A DNA stretch of 64,000 nucleotides, taken from Oreohelix idahoensis (Eukaryota; Mollusca; Gastropoda; Stylommatophora; Oreohelicidae). Each line of letters opens with the position of its first letter. Within the stretch, counting starts at the first letter, position 1. The notes beneath the pieces are model-generated. The model was not told where the DNA came from. It saw only the letters and a program-made list of their open reading frames with translations, and ran no database searches. This document shows, one piece after another, positions 35,666-45,695 of this stretch. The stretch covers positions 496,001-560,000 of the forward strand of contig JAMPIV010012225.1 in NCBI GenBank assembly GCA_024509875.1. The letters run 5' to 3'. The translations under genes were made by a program, and so were the position numbers.

Positions 35666-37099
35666 CATGGAGGGGTCAGAAAGAACATCACAGGGGATAG
35701 AGCAGCTTTTTGTTTTTAAAACACCAAAAGATGTCTTTGCAAAATAATTGCACAGTTGCCATTCACTTATAGTTAAATTATGGTAATAGTCTTTCCAGAT
35801 GTGCTGACCATTTTCCGATAGTAACTTGGCTGTTTCAAGACACTTCTGATTATGCCTCCTTTTTGAGTTTTGTATTCGTAAGTAACACTTCTTACAAAAT
35901 ATAGTCGAATGCTCTGTGGGTTTATCATCTGATACGTTAATTCCAAACACAAAGAACAGATCATTAACGTAATTAGAACAGTTCAGTGCTTTCTGATTTG
36001 AACCTTGTGTTTTGGAAGTTAATGCTCTCTTGCCACAGGCTCTGCACAGTACACTGGCACAATTCATATAATGGAAAAAAAGTATGTTCCATTTCGTTGT
36101 TATGTGGTATAGTTTACTTGTGTATGTATAAAGATAATGGAATATTTGGGGGTATCAAGTCTAAAATCAGGCTGTAGAATGCTTTATATGTGAATGAAAG
36201 AAGATATACAAACAGTTACTTAGAATTCTTTGGCAGCCGTCGTGTGCACAGGATTGTCTACCAAAGAACACTAATGGAACAGTCCTTATCTCAAATACAA
36301 TTTAAAAAAAAGACATTCATATTATAAATACAAGATTAACAAGACTTGAAAGATAGATCAAAGTATGTGGAAGTAATCTATCTATAGCTTTACATGTTTT
36401 CTGACGCTCATATACGTCTAGTTAAGTATCATTATAAATGAATGAAAATGCAAAAACAGATGGTGCTTTACAAAAAGTTATTTTTTCACAACCTTATTTA
36501 AGATTTGCGAGTATCAGGAATGCGTTTACAGTGATTTAAATGTTACAAAATCTGGTGACAATATGCTTGTTCTTGTAATGCCAAACTCACAAAACTGACT
36601 ACCACACAATCTCAAGATATGAAACCAAAATAAAACAGTATGTGGAAATAATCTTTAGCTTCCCTTCGAGAAGTCTTTATAATTATAAACTCATACGAAT
36701 GGGCCGATTTTTAGATATTACATTAATAAAAAGATTACTTCTGTTATGAATTTCCTCAAATGATGACGCTGTTTTCAAAAGTCTGTAACTCCGTCAAATA
36801 TAATTTCAATCAAATAAAAATGCAATCAAAAATAGAACACAGAACAAAGTTATAGTACACAAAAGAATTTTAGCGCTGTGTTTATCCAGAACGAGTGTGT
36901 AATGATTTATATTTTACTGATTTTACACACACATCAGCTGATTTTCCCCGCCAAAACCCTCAGTAGTCGTTTACGGTGCACATGAAAATTTATTACCCGG
37001 TGTCAGAATTCCGGTCACCGAAACTAAAAGAGCGCTCTGGTATAGGGTACAAACAGCCGTGATCTACGCACGACAGAAAGCTATGTATTTTGACATTGG

Positions 37100-37160
37100 C
37101 AAGCAGACAGACAGACAGGTAGACAGACAGAGAGATAGACAGTCAGATAGACAGTCCGAG
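37100..37160. repeat. Imperfect (GACA)n tract
   Basis: AGACAGACAGACAGG and related tetranucleotides with GATA interruptions, directly to the right of the Chapaev-type element. Confidence 0.85.
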
Positions 37161-37397
37161 ATGGACGGATGATGTGTGGAACTTGCCACCCGTTACCTGA
37201 CTTTCTTTCTGCCTTTAAAAAAAAATTATAAACATGCAACGAAAAGAAGATATCACGCACGCAATTATTGAATTATCTGGCACGCTTTCTTGCTTGGCCT
37301 GTATTAAACTGGTCGCAGGTATGGTAATCAACTGAAAGCCAGGTTCAAGGATAAACAAAAATGTTTCGTGTTTTGAAAGTTTAATTACTTTATTGTG

Positions 37398-37674
37398 GGA
37401 GCCGCGTTGGTGTAATGGTTACCACACTGCGCTGGCGATCAGGTGTTCAAGGTTCAAGCCCGTGCGAGGGCATTTGAAAGAGTGTCATCGACCAGGATTT
37501 TGACTGAATAACCTGAACGGCTCCTGAGATAAACCCTCTGTGGATGGGAAGGAGCGAAGCTCCTGACCGTGTTGGAAGGAAAGTCCACAGGCTCACAGCC
37601 TCGCAATGACATGTCATTGGGCCGAACGGCTGAAAGCCCAAGTGCCGCTGGTTACGAAAAAAAAAAAAAAAAAA
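37398..37674 (+). mobile_element. tRNA-derived SINE, family 2, with poly(A) tail
   Basis: The head GGAGCCGCGTTGGTGTAATG has A box TGGTGTAATGG (37408-37418) and B box GGTTCAAGCC (37451-37460). A body with TTTGAAAGAGTGTCATCGACC and AATAACCTGAACGGCTC follows, and the element ends in about 18 A residues (37657-37674). An inverted relative lies at 39588-39888. The intact promoter boxes and tail suggest a relatively young copy. Confidence 0.9.
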
Positions 37675-37766
37675 GACTTTATTGGGTTCTATAAATCGCA
37701 GATTTCTGTTGACTGAAGACAGTAACAGAGACAGTATTCTTTATTACTATTTCGTATCTTTCTCCT

Positions 37767-38025
37767 TAGATGCACTCGTCCTTAGATGCACTCGTCCTTA
37801 GGTGCATTCATCCTTAGATGCATTCATCCTTAGGTGCATTTATCGTTAAGTGCATTCATCCTTAGATGCGTTCATCCTTTGATGCATTCATTCTTAAGTG
37901 CATTCATCCTTTGATGCATTCATCCTTTGATGCATTCATTCTTAAGTGCATTCATCCTTAGATGCATTCATCCTTAGATGCATTCATTCTTAAGTGCATT
38001 CATCCTTAGGTGCATTTATCCTTAG
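37767..38025. repeat. 16-bp minisatellite, about 16 copies
   Basis: Units such as TAGATGCATTCATCCT and TAAGTGCATTCATTCT repeat head to tail, with substitutions confined mostly to positions 2-4 and 13-15 of the unit. Confidence 0.95.
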
Positions 38026-38204
38026 GGGTATTATAGCCAACCTATAATTAGGATCCTCTCACGTTACATTATGATCTGTTCACAGAAAATTACACTTCTC
38101 GGTCAGTATTTAATTTAGTGTTTCGTTCCAGCTGTGTTGCCCAGAGGCATTGGGAGATACAATTTTTGTTCCTTTATGAGTTGTGCCGCCTACGCTATAT
38201 TAAG

Positions 38205-38250
38205 CAGTGGCGTACCTAGGGTTTTTTAGCGTCCGTAGCTAGCCAGGAAA
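38205..38250 (+). mobile_element. Probable DNA-transposon terminus
   Basis: CAGTGGCGTACCTAGGG is the kind of terminus common to hAT-like non-autonomous elements. No matching opposite end was found before the next recognised element, so the extent is unknown. Confidence 0.3.
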
Positions 38251-39240
38251 AATGCGCACCAGTCACTGCCAGATAAAATACATGCTCATTTTATAGACAA
38301 ATCAAAAGGAAGCTTGAAGGACTATATCAAGCACTGTCGTTAGAATCATATTAAGAACAACAGTATGAATTACTGGGAAAATATGAAATTTAAGAGTTAA
38401 TTAAACCCAAAAGAAAAGAAATAAACCGCTCTTTTTAAATAAGCTTTCTCATAACAGTACACTGCAGATATCTATTTTTTTTCCTACTACATATTGATCT
38501 TTCACACCTTCATTCATGCAAATTGATCAATCAATTATGTGATCAATATTAAAATGAAGACGATTGAGAAAGACAAGATTGGAAGTGTGTTAATAGGACA
38601 CAAATGTTCGCAAGGAACCGACATGACATCCCCCCCCCCCCCCGCCCCCCCCCCCCCCCCCAACCCCCTCTTCCTGCAGCACCTGGGTTTTTTTTTTCAC
38701 AACTGATATCTAGATATTGCAGTCTGTATTCTGTTTAGTTTTGCCTTTCTGCAGAAATATGTTGATCGATATACGTTGTTTTCATTCTTGTATGGTCTGT
38801 GTCTCTTATGCTTAACTTGCTTTCCAAATGTTACGTAGATCTTCCGGGATTCCTTTCATTTAATTTAGGTCTCACAAGCGTTAGTTCCTGTCTTGTGAGA
38901 CGTTCCTTGCCGTTAGCATATCATCATGACCTATCATCTCACGTAGCAGCGTTGACCATCAAATATACTCTAAGGTTTTCCTGTGCCATTCCTTTAAGGT
39001 CTGTCCGCGTCTTCTGTATCACTTGTTTGTCTGTCTCCTGTTCTGTTCTCCATAAGTTTTGCCTACATCTGCTCCATATGCTGCATGGCTTCAATAATAA
39101 GGACAACCTTGTAATACCATCCACTTGTTTTCTCAGTATGTGCCCTATTCAATGCCAGTATTGTTTCAGCGCTCTATCCACTTTGTCAATCGAACGCTCC
39201 CATTATAAGTCAAGATAATCCCTTAGCAGATACTACCATA
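38251..39240. other. Gene-free stretch with a 32-base C-run
   Basis: Poly(C) with one G lies at 38630-38661. A 139-residue plus-strand frame at 38799-39218 has no family resemblance and is not called as a gene. Confidence 0.5.
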
Positions 39241-39465
39241 GAGGAGTGGAGAATGAAGTGTTAGAGACTTTACTATGCGAGGTCCAGCATCCAGAGGTGT
39301 GGTGACCAGTTCCCTTCCTCGCTGTCTTTTCCTTCCCTAACTCAAGTGCAATATCAGGTACCCATTTACAGCTGGGTGCACTGAAGCATGTCGTTTCCAT
39401 GAATCTAACCCGGTACCTTTGCTGCGAGAGACCAACGCTCTAACCAATCTGTCAATAGAACGATA
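39241..39465 (-). mobile_element. tRNA-derived SINE, family 1, inverted copy
   Basis: Reverse complement of the body seen at 17184 and 25239 (TAACTCAAGTGCAA, AGGTACCCATTTACAG), with a decayed tRNA-like head at the right end (CCGGTACC, GAGAGACCAACGCTCTAACC). Boundaries are approximate. Confidence 0.82.
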
Positions 39466-39587
39466 CCCTTACAGTCACTGCAGGAATAAATAACTGGTAT
39501 CTGACTATAACAGGGTGCACACCTACATATATAACGTTTGTTTGTGTCTATTGTTAGATACCTTTTTCCGTAGATGAACTATTATAT

Positions 39588-39888
39588 ATTTATTTATTTT
39601 TTTAACGTACGCCCGCTATTACTCGAGGCGAAATCTCCGGTTAGTATATCTAACCTGATTTTACGTCAGTATCCTATTTTCCCTGTACGCTGACAGGTGT
39701 CCTCTCGCCATTCAGGCAGATACTCGCCGTCTTCGGAGGGTACCCATTAGAGCTGGGTCGGCTCATGAGCCGTTCAGGTTATTCCAGTCCCGGTCTACGA
39801 CACTCTTTCAAATGTTCTCGCCCGGGCTTGAACCTGGATCACCCGATCACCAGCGCAATGTGGTAACCATTTCACCAGCGCGGCTCCC
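39588..39888 (-). mobile_element. tRNA-derived SINE, family 2, inverted copy
   Basis: On the minus strand it begins GGAGCCGCGCTGGTGAAATG, with B box GGTTCAAGCC, then ATTTGAAAGAGTGTCGTAGA and AATAACCTGAACGGCTCATG, as in the 37.4-kb copy. After that the body differs (TAATGGGTACCCTCCGAAG...), so the two copies share a head and first body third but have different 3' parts. An A/T-rich tail lies at 39585-39604. Confidence 0.85.
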
Positions 39889-40027
39889 GAACTATTATTA
39901 ATTCCCCGCGTAGTCCCCCGGGGGTCTCAAAGTAGATTAAGAAAGAACAGAGCTACTGCTACATCAGGCGACTGAAGAGGCTGTGGGTGGGGCTGGCAAC
40001 CTCATCATATAAAACCATTTGCTAGAG

Positions 40028-43002
40028 CAGGGGTCGGCAAACTACGGCACGCGTGCCAAGCGTGGCATGTGGAACGATTTTCAATGGCACGCTGAGTGAT
40101 TTAAAATACTGTACAGTATATGATCTCATTTTAAAAAAAATTGAATTTTTAATTAAATAGAAGCATATAATTCTTTTAAAGCTATACCCGTTTTCACAAC
40201 CCTTCAAAACTAAAGTTTTTAGACACTGAAGGTAAGAATGTGCCATCTGATGCAAACTAAAGGCCTGATCATACTATACTGCACGTAAGTCTTTGTTTTT
40301 ACGGACCGTTTCCGAGAACAAACATTCTTCAACGAATTTCAAGGGGAGTGGTTATACTTTGCGGTGCCCGCTAGTCTGGCGTCTACCTGCTACCGTAGTT
40401 TGCAGGATGAGATTCTTGAAAAGAATCCCAAGCGAATTTTGACGGGCAAGCGGAGACGTAATATCATAATTATGCAATAGTGTCTGGCTAGCGCCTGGAC
40501 GAGCGAATTTATTTCGTTTTCGCTCGCAGTTTTTGACTCCAAGTGTGAGTTTGGAGCAACAATGACTGACCTCGACGAAGTTATATTTCCGTCCTATCCT
40601 TCCCCTCTCTCCCGACCACCACCACCTCTACAGTTCTCTCGGCTGTCGCATACTCATGCCCGTACAGTCCGTTGACCGCAGCACAAAAGTTGGTGTTGTT
40701 ATTAAGTAATACGGTGCCGTTAAAATGACTCAAAAAAGAAAAAAAACTTGATATACGCTCGTTTCCAGACTTTTGGACAAACGAATATGGATTCATACAA
40801 CAAAAGGATCGTGCTGTTTGTGCTTTATGTTATGAAAGTGTCGTGTGCCGTACGTCAAGTGTACAAAGACACTATCAAACCAAACATCAGTCCATGTTTA
40901 AAAACTCTGAGGAGAAAAGTGAAGTCATATAATGGCTGTTTCTGGCTACAAAAAACAAAGTAGTATTTTTAGTCAAGTAATTGGAACCAAAAATAAAGCT
41001 ACCGAATGTAGTTACAAAATTGCACAGTGTGTGGCTTCGAAGGGCAAACCTTTCACAGATGGAGAATACATCAAGGAAACTTTTTTGAGCAGTGCTGAAA
41101 TTTTGTTCAGTGATTTACCAAATAAAGAAACAATACTGTCTCGGATTCGAGAAATACCGGCTTCTGCTAGATCAATCGAGAGGCGCATAACTGATATGGC
41201 TGAAAATGTAACGGTAAAACAAACAACCGGGTTACAACCAGCTGTTGTATTTAGTGTCGCTCTTGACGAAAGTGTCGATGTGAAGGACGTGGCGCGCCTA
41301 GCTATAGTTGCGCGATATTGTGACAACGACCGTATTTATGAAGAACTGTGCTGCTTGATACCTTTTGATGGTACAGCCAAGGGAGAGGACATTATAACTG
41401 CATTTGTAAGCTATTTCGAAAATCAAAACATTAACATGAATAAAATATTCTGTGTTACTACTGATGCCGCCCCTGCATTTGTCGGAAAGAACAAAGGATC
41501 TGTTAAACTTCTTGAGGATCGTATTGGACGTCAAGTATTGAGCTTCCATTGCATTATACACCAGGAGAATTTGTGTGCGAAGATTTCGTCACTATCCTTG
41601 AACTCTGTAACGGAAACTGTTGTCAAGATAGTTAACTTCATAGTTTCTCGCTCTTCATTGACCCACAGGCAATTCAAATCTCTTCTACAAGAAATGGAGA
41701 GCGCATATGCGGACCTCCCGCTGTACAGCAATGTTCGTTGGCTTAGTCGAGGTAATGTTTTGAACAGATTTGTATCATGTCTAGAAGCAATCAAGGTGTT
41801 TCTTGATGAAAAAGAACAACATTTCCCGGAATTGAATTACGAGGACTGGCTGTGCAAGCTGATGTTTCTGGCTGACATAACTACAAATCTGAATGAATTA
41901 AACTTGCGTTTACAAGGGCAGCGTCAAACAGTACTTGATCGTTTTGAGCACTGGAAAGGATTTGCGTCAAAATTAGACACATTTTGCAGAGATATTACCA
42001 CTAACACATACAAGTACTTTCCAAACGTAAAGGCTCATTCAAATCGATTTACTGTCAACAGAGATGAGCTTCAGAAATACGTTGAAGCGCTCAAATGAGA
42101 GTTTGCTAAACGAGGTCAAGACTTCAAAATTCACGGGCCCATGTTTTCGTACCTCATCAAGCCCGACTTAATTGATCATACTAACATCCCATTTGAACTA
42201 TCTCTTTTCGAGTGGATGGATGTTGACAATTTTGAAATGCAAGACATCGAATTCAAGGCATCAGAGTTATGGACGATAAAATTTGTAGAATTGCGAAAAA
42301 CTCTTGAAGGAAGTTCCTTGGAAAAGTCAGCTGCCATCCTCAACTGCTGGACATCCCTGCCTGAAGCGTTCACCTGTTTGAAGAAAGTTGCATTTGCTCT
42401 ACTTTCGGCTTTTGGGTCAACTTATACATGTGAACAAATTTTCTCACACATGAAAGCTGTTTCAAGTCCACAGAGAAGTCGCCTAACACCTGTGCATTCA
42501 GAAGCCTGTGTGAAGCAGAAATTGACAAAATACACACCTGATATTGAACAATTAACCAAGGAGAAGCAAGGACACGGATCCCATTAATTGATTAATGACT
42601 CAGATCAATAATAATGAATGATTACTCATATTAAAATTTTAATAACGTGTTTTATGTTTGGTTTATTTAATTGTTTTGTTCTTCAAACTATTGGACTTTC
42701 TGTCTTAACAAAATATACATATGGCAATTTTATTATAGAATTTCCAACTAATGTGTTCAGAACTTAAATTTTACAAAACATAATATTTGTATTGATATTT
42801 GTTCCTATTTATATTAAAATATTGAATAATCTACAAAGAATAGAATAGTTATTTAATGTAGCGGAAACATGTTAATACAACATCATTTTTAAATTGTTTC
42901 AATAATTGTTGTATATAAAAATATGGTGGACTTAGGTTGGCACGCTGAGTGACTTTGCAACATTACTTCGGCACGACACTATTAAAAGTTTGCCGACCCC
43001 TG
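40028..43002 (+). mobile_element. Complete hAT transposon, 2975 bp
   Basis: Perfect 16-bp inverted repeats CAGGGGTCGGCAAACT lie at both ends, and an exact 8-bp target duplication TGCTAGAG flanks it (40020-40027 and 43003-43010), the hAT hallmark. The coding region occupies 40725-42587 on plus. A 14-bp subterminal motif GGCACGCTGAGTGA occurs near both ends in the same orientation (40086-40099 and 42939-42952). The ends resemble the Charlie-type group. It is inserted in an older dispersed repeat, whose two halves read across the duplication. Confidence 0.96.
40725..42587 (+). pseudogene. hAT transposase (BED finger, ZBED5/Charlie-like) with three lesions
   Basis: From ATG 40725 the frame slips within an A-run (40736-40746). 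It then gives a BED zinc finger (about 40771-40925) with FWTNEYGF, CALC and H-x4-H in QRHYQTKH. A second shift near 40929 leads to a 388-residue frame (40932-42098). It contains SVALDESVDV (first catalytic Asp region), CVTTDAAPAFVG (second), and the FHCIIHQENLCAK Cys/His motif characteristic of hAT enzymes. A single in-frame TGA (42096-42098) separates this from the C-terminal hAT dimerisation region (42141-42587; FALLSAFGSTYTCEQIFS, near the conserved Glu). Only two frameshifts and one stop interrupt about 620 codons, so the copy decayed recently or is kept mobile by another source. It is not a host gene, since it sits inside intact ends. Confidence 0.93.
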
Positions 43003-43253
43003 TGCTAGAGCAACACCACTGTAGGAGCACGTGAATGCTTTGCTGTAGGTTTCCTGCAGTGGGACCTGCTGCAGTAGTGGTTCCACGGCTGAATTAAGAA
43101 CTCTGGAGGCCCTAGATTATTAAGATATTTTGGGGCCCCTCTCCAATCTTCTAAAAGGTAAAACTAGAAAAAAGTAGTGGATTTCAGATAAATGTTTTTA
43201 TTAATATATATATATTATAATAATAATATGTAACGTACTTTCTGTACTTTTGT

Positions 43254-43613
43254 ATAGCTCGGAGTGCTGGAGAGTTTGTATGGCTCGGAGTGCTGGAGAG
43301 TTTGTATGGCTCGGAGTGCTGGAGAGTTTGTATGGCTCGGAGTGCTGGAGAGTTTGTATGGCTCGTAGTGCTGGAAAGTTTGTATGGCTCGGAGTGCTGG
43401 AGAGTTTGTATGGCTCGGAATGCTGGAGAGTTTGTATGGCTCGGAGTGCTGGAGAGTTTGTATGGCTCGGAGTGCTGGAGAGTTTGTATGGCTCGGAGTG
43501 CTGGAGAGTTTGTATGGCTCGGAGTGCTGGAGAGTTTGTATGGCTCGGAGTGCTGGAGAGTTTGTATGGCTCGGAGTGCTGGAGAGTTTGTATGGCACGG
43601 AGTGCTGGAGAGT
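43254..43613. repeat. 26-bp minisatellite, about 14 copies
   Basis: Units of 26 bp contain TGGCTCGGAGTGCTGGAGAG and TTTGTA. Because 26 is not a multiple of three, each frame cycles through all phases with a 26-residue period. The unit lacks stops in all plus frames and in at least two minus frames, producing several overlapping long frames of 100-190 residues that I do not regard as genes. Confidence 0.95.
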
Positions 43614-44764
43614 AAAAGAAAAGGAAATGTCCACATTATCCTCATTCCACACAACCTGTTTAAGGAAAATTCTTCGAATTTTTTGACCGAATACCATTTC
43701 CAGACAGTGTCACGGAATTTGACCGTTCAATTTTTCTTTCATTTTCCTCTCTCTCCACCTCTCTATTCTCATTTTCGTTGCACAGAACTCCGTTTTACAG
43801 TCATTGTTTCCATTTGTCACACTCCACTTCTGATGTCCAGACAAGCGTATCGCCCATCCCTGAGAGATTAATTGTATCACTAAACGTGTTAATACCACAT
43901 TGACTCCAGGTAGATGCGAGCATGAAGTGTTTGCTTAAGAATGCATAATCACTTCCGACTCGACAGCAATGGACCGGCAATATGGGTTTAATTGTATAGA
44001 CCACGATTTGTCTAGACAGGTAGTCGGTTTGCGACAAGTCATGTGATACAAGAGGTCGGCAGAGTCTGATAAACTATGTAATCAGACTTCCGAATTACTT
44101 GGGATAGGTGATTATAGATAAACGCAATCTTGGAAGACATTTTTAAGAGTGAGCAGAAAGTGTGATGTAAGTCACCTTTGACAACATTTTACGGATATCA
44201 CAACTCCATATACGGAGGATGACTATTTGAATTCTCAAACGTATGAGTCACTCGGGAAATCTCGTAAGCACTACTCTATCATAACATGTACTTTGAATGT
44301 ATTGGCTGGTACTTGAGGCGCGAATAAACAGTCGCTATGATTGGGAGTTCGTTGAAAACGCCAGGTGGAAGCGTGGGCCGGGAACCTACGGTATAACGTA
44401 GAAAAGGTTTGACATACGGCATTGCATTCCAGAGATCGTCAACGTAGACAGCTCGAACCTTGCTACGCAGAAAGGAGTAGAGTTAAATTCTGAATTTATA
44501 GGACCGAACAAAACGTTTTAAGAGCATCTCTGTACATCAGTAGAAAACTCGCCAATATTAATATGGAACCCGGAATTCTACAGGACCGCTCATAAGTCAC
44601 AGAGGGATTCTGAAATAGAAATAATACCCCAGACGTGTGTTCGAGGCATGCTGTGTTAAGTTGCCAAGACTATTCTACTGAGCAAGAAATCTAACTTCCC
44701 TATAAATGTTATGCTGTGAATTTGATATGTTTATACTTGCTAGTGGTGTTAAAGATTCATACTA
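43614..44764. other. Gene-free stretch
   Basis: No family resemblance, RNA gene or element end was recognised. Confidence 0.5.
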
Positions 44765-45058
44765 GGCTGGCAACCTCAGCATGTAAAAAGGATACATTCA
44801 TGAACCACCACATCAAGCGCTATGGACCGCAGAGGGCGGAAAAAGAGACGCGTACCAAAGACAACCTGGTGGAGAACAATGGAGGCTGAGATGCAGAGTA
44901 TGAAGCAGAGTTGGGGCACGGCAAGAAGGATGGCTGCGCAAAATGGGGATAGTTTGTTGCTGCCCTACAAGACGCCACTAGGCGTGATGGCCAGGAGCTT
45001 AGGATCCACGAAGAAGAATATTAAACAAAAATTAGCAAATACAAACAGCAGAAAATGA
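44765..45058 (+). pseudogene. LINE 3' coding tail fragment
   Basis: RRGRKKRRVPKTTWWRT followed by MEAEMQSMKQSWGTARRMA, and after a frameshift FVAALQDATRRDG, match the pattern of post-RT tails in RTE/L1-like LINEs (RPKTTWRRT...W..A...A.DR..WR.FVAAL). The upstream 55 bp carry the GGCTGGCAACCTCA dispersed motif. RT itself is absent, so this is a strongly 5'-truncated insertion. It differs from the 5.5-kb LINE family. Confidence 0.65.
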
Positions 45059-45147
45059 TAGAGAAATATTTAGAACAACCGTTTTCTTGATTCTATTTTT
45101 TTTTTAAATTTCAAAATCATTTTTTTTTCAATATTCGAACATAGGGT

Positions 45148-45185
<38 letters not shown>
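45148..45185. repeat. Poly(G) run of 38 bases
   Basis: Uninterrupted G on plus. Such a run is prone to sequencing and assembly length errors. Confidence 0.97.
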
Positions 45186-45186
<1 letters not shown>

Positions 45187-45653
45187 GTCACAGAATACAT
45201 TTCAACCAAAATAATTATTAATTATGGCGTTTTTAACACGTTCACTCCCTATCATCACAAAATTTCCATTTAACAAATCCAAACTGCAAACTGAAATAAG
45301 GATAAAATAAAAATATGGATTTGTTGTAATTAAAGAATGTTTAAAATTCTAATCAATCTCGTTATTTTAAACGAAAAAAAAAAAAAATTTGCACAAATGC
45401 ACACTTTGGGATTAGCAAAACCGCCAACAACTAATTTTGGGATTAGCAAAACCGTCAACAACTAATATCTGGGACAGTGTTGCCAACTGGAACCTTTAGA
45501 ATAGCACTAAGTGTCGAAAAAAACGCACACTAACACGCAATAAAAACTTTTTTTGGTACCATTTTCCTTTTAAAAAGTATTTGATTATTACCGAAGTTTA
45601 ACTATTTATTTTAGAACGGTGTGACAAAACGGGTTTGGTCATGTACTTTTGTG

Positions 45654-45695
<42 letters not shown>

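Larger units (their letters stand above)
32188..36067 (-). pseudogene. Chapaev-like transposase, interrupted by stops and a mariner
   Basis: Minus-strand coding starts at 36067 (MNCASVLCRACGKRAL) with two CxxC pairs (CRACGK; CKKC) near residues 8-60, suggesting an N-terminal zinc-binding domain. A Ser/Val/Cys repeat tract, a basic region and the catalytic part follow. The catalytic part shows VWLKIGGDHGKGS (putative first Asp, about 34680) and VVVFLFGDYDFLMKMFGLSG, then a TYPCLWCLQQ zinc insert (about 34460-34370), a KCLHKP motif and a C-terminal SRAFIGNHSHTYL block (about 33800). Lesions are an in-frame TAA at 35036-35038, a frameshift in a C/T run near 34575, an in-frame TAA at 33886-33888, and the mariner at 33632. 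The frame resumes past the mariner to a TGA near 32188. The third acidic residue could not be assigned. Family assignment is moderate; transposase nature is well supported by the element's ends. Confidence 0.7.
31490..37061 (-). mobile_element. Chapaev-type (CMC) DNA transposon, 5.57 kb including an inserted mariner
   Basis: The ends are perfect 12-bp inverted repeats CACGGCTGTTTG, with partial similarity further in (TTTAGTTT). Each end is flanked by ATCT (31486-31489 and 37062-37065), an exact 4-bp duplication. CAC-starting TIRs with 4-bp duplications are characteristic of Chapaev in the CMC group. The coding region runs on the minus strand, and a mariner (32295-33631) interrupts its last codons. 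Without the mariner the element would be about 4.2 kb. The superfamily name is inferred from ends, duplication length and protein layout. Confidence 0.85.

Noticed and set aside
38799..39218. 139-residue frame as a membrane or secreted protein gene
   Set aside because: Hydrophobic and Cys/Leu/Ser rich, but without family resemblance, in a repeat-rich stretch.
40748..40963. Separate 71-residue frame at the start of the hAT coding region
   Set aside because: It is a shadow frame; the BED finger (CALC...HYQTKH) is read in a different frame over the same bases.
43087..43170. hAT-like end (CACGGCTGAATTAAGA with GGGGCCCC nearby)
   Set aside because: Resembles non-autonomous hAT ends, but no opposite end or target duplication was found.
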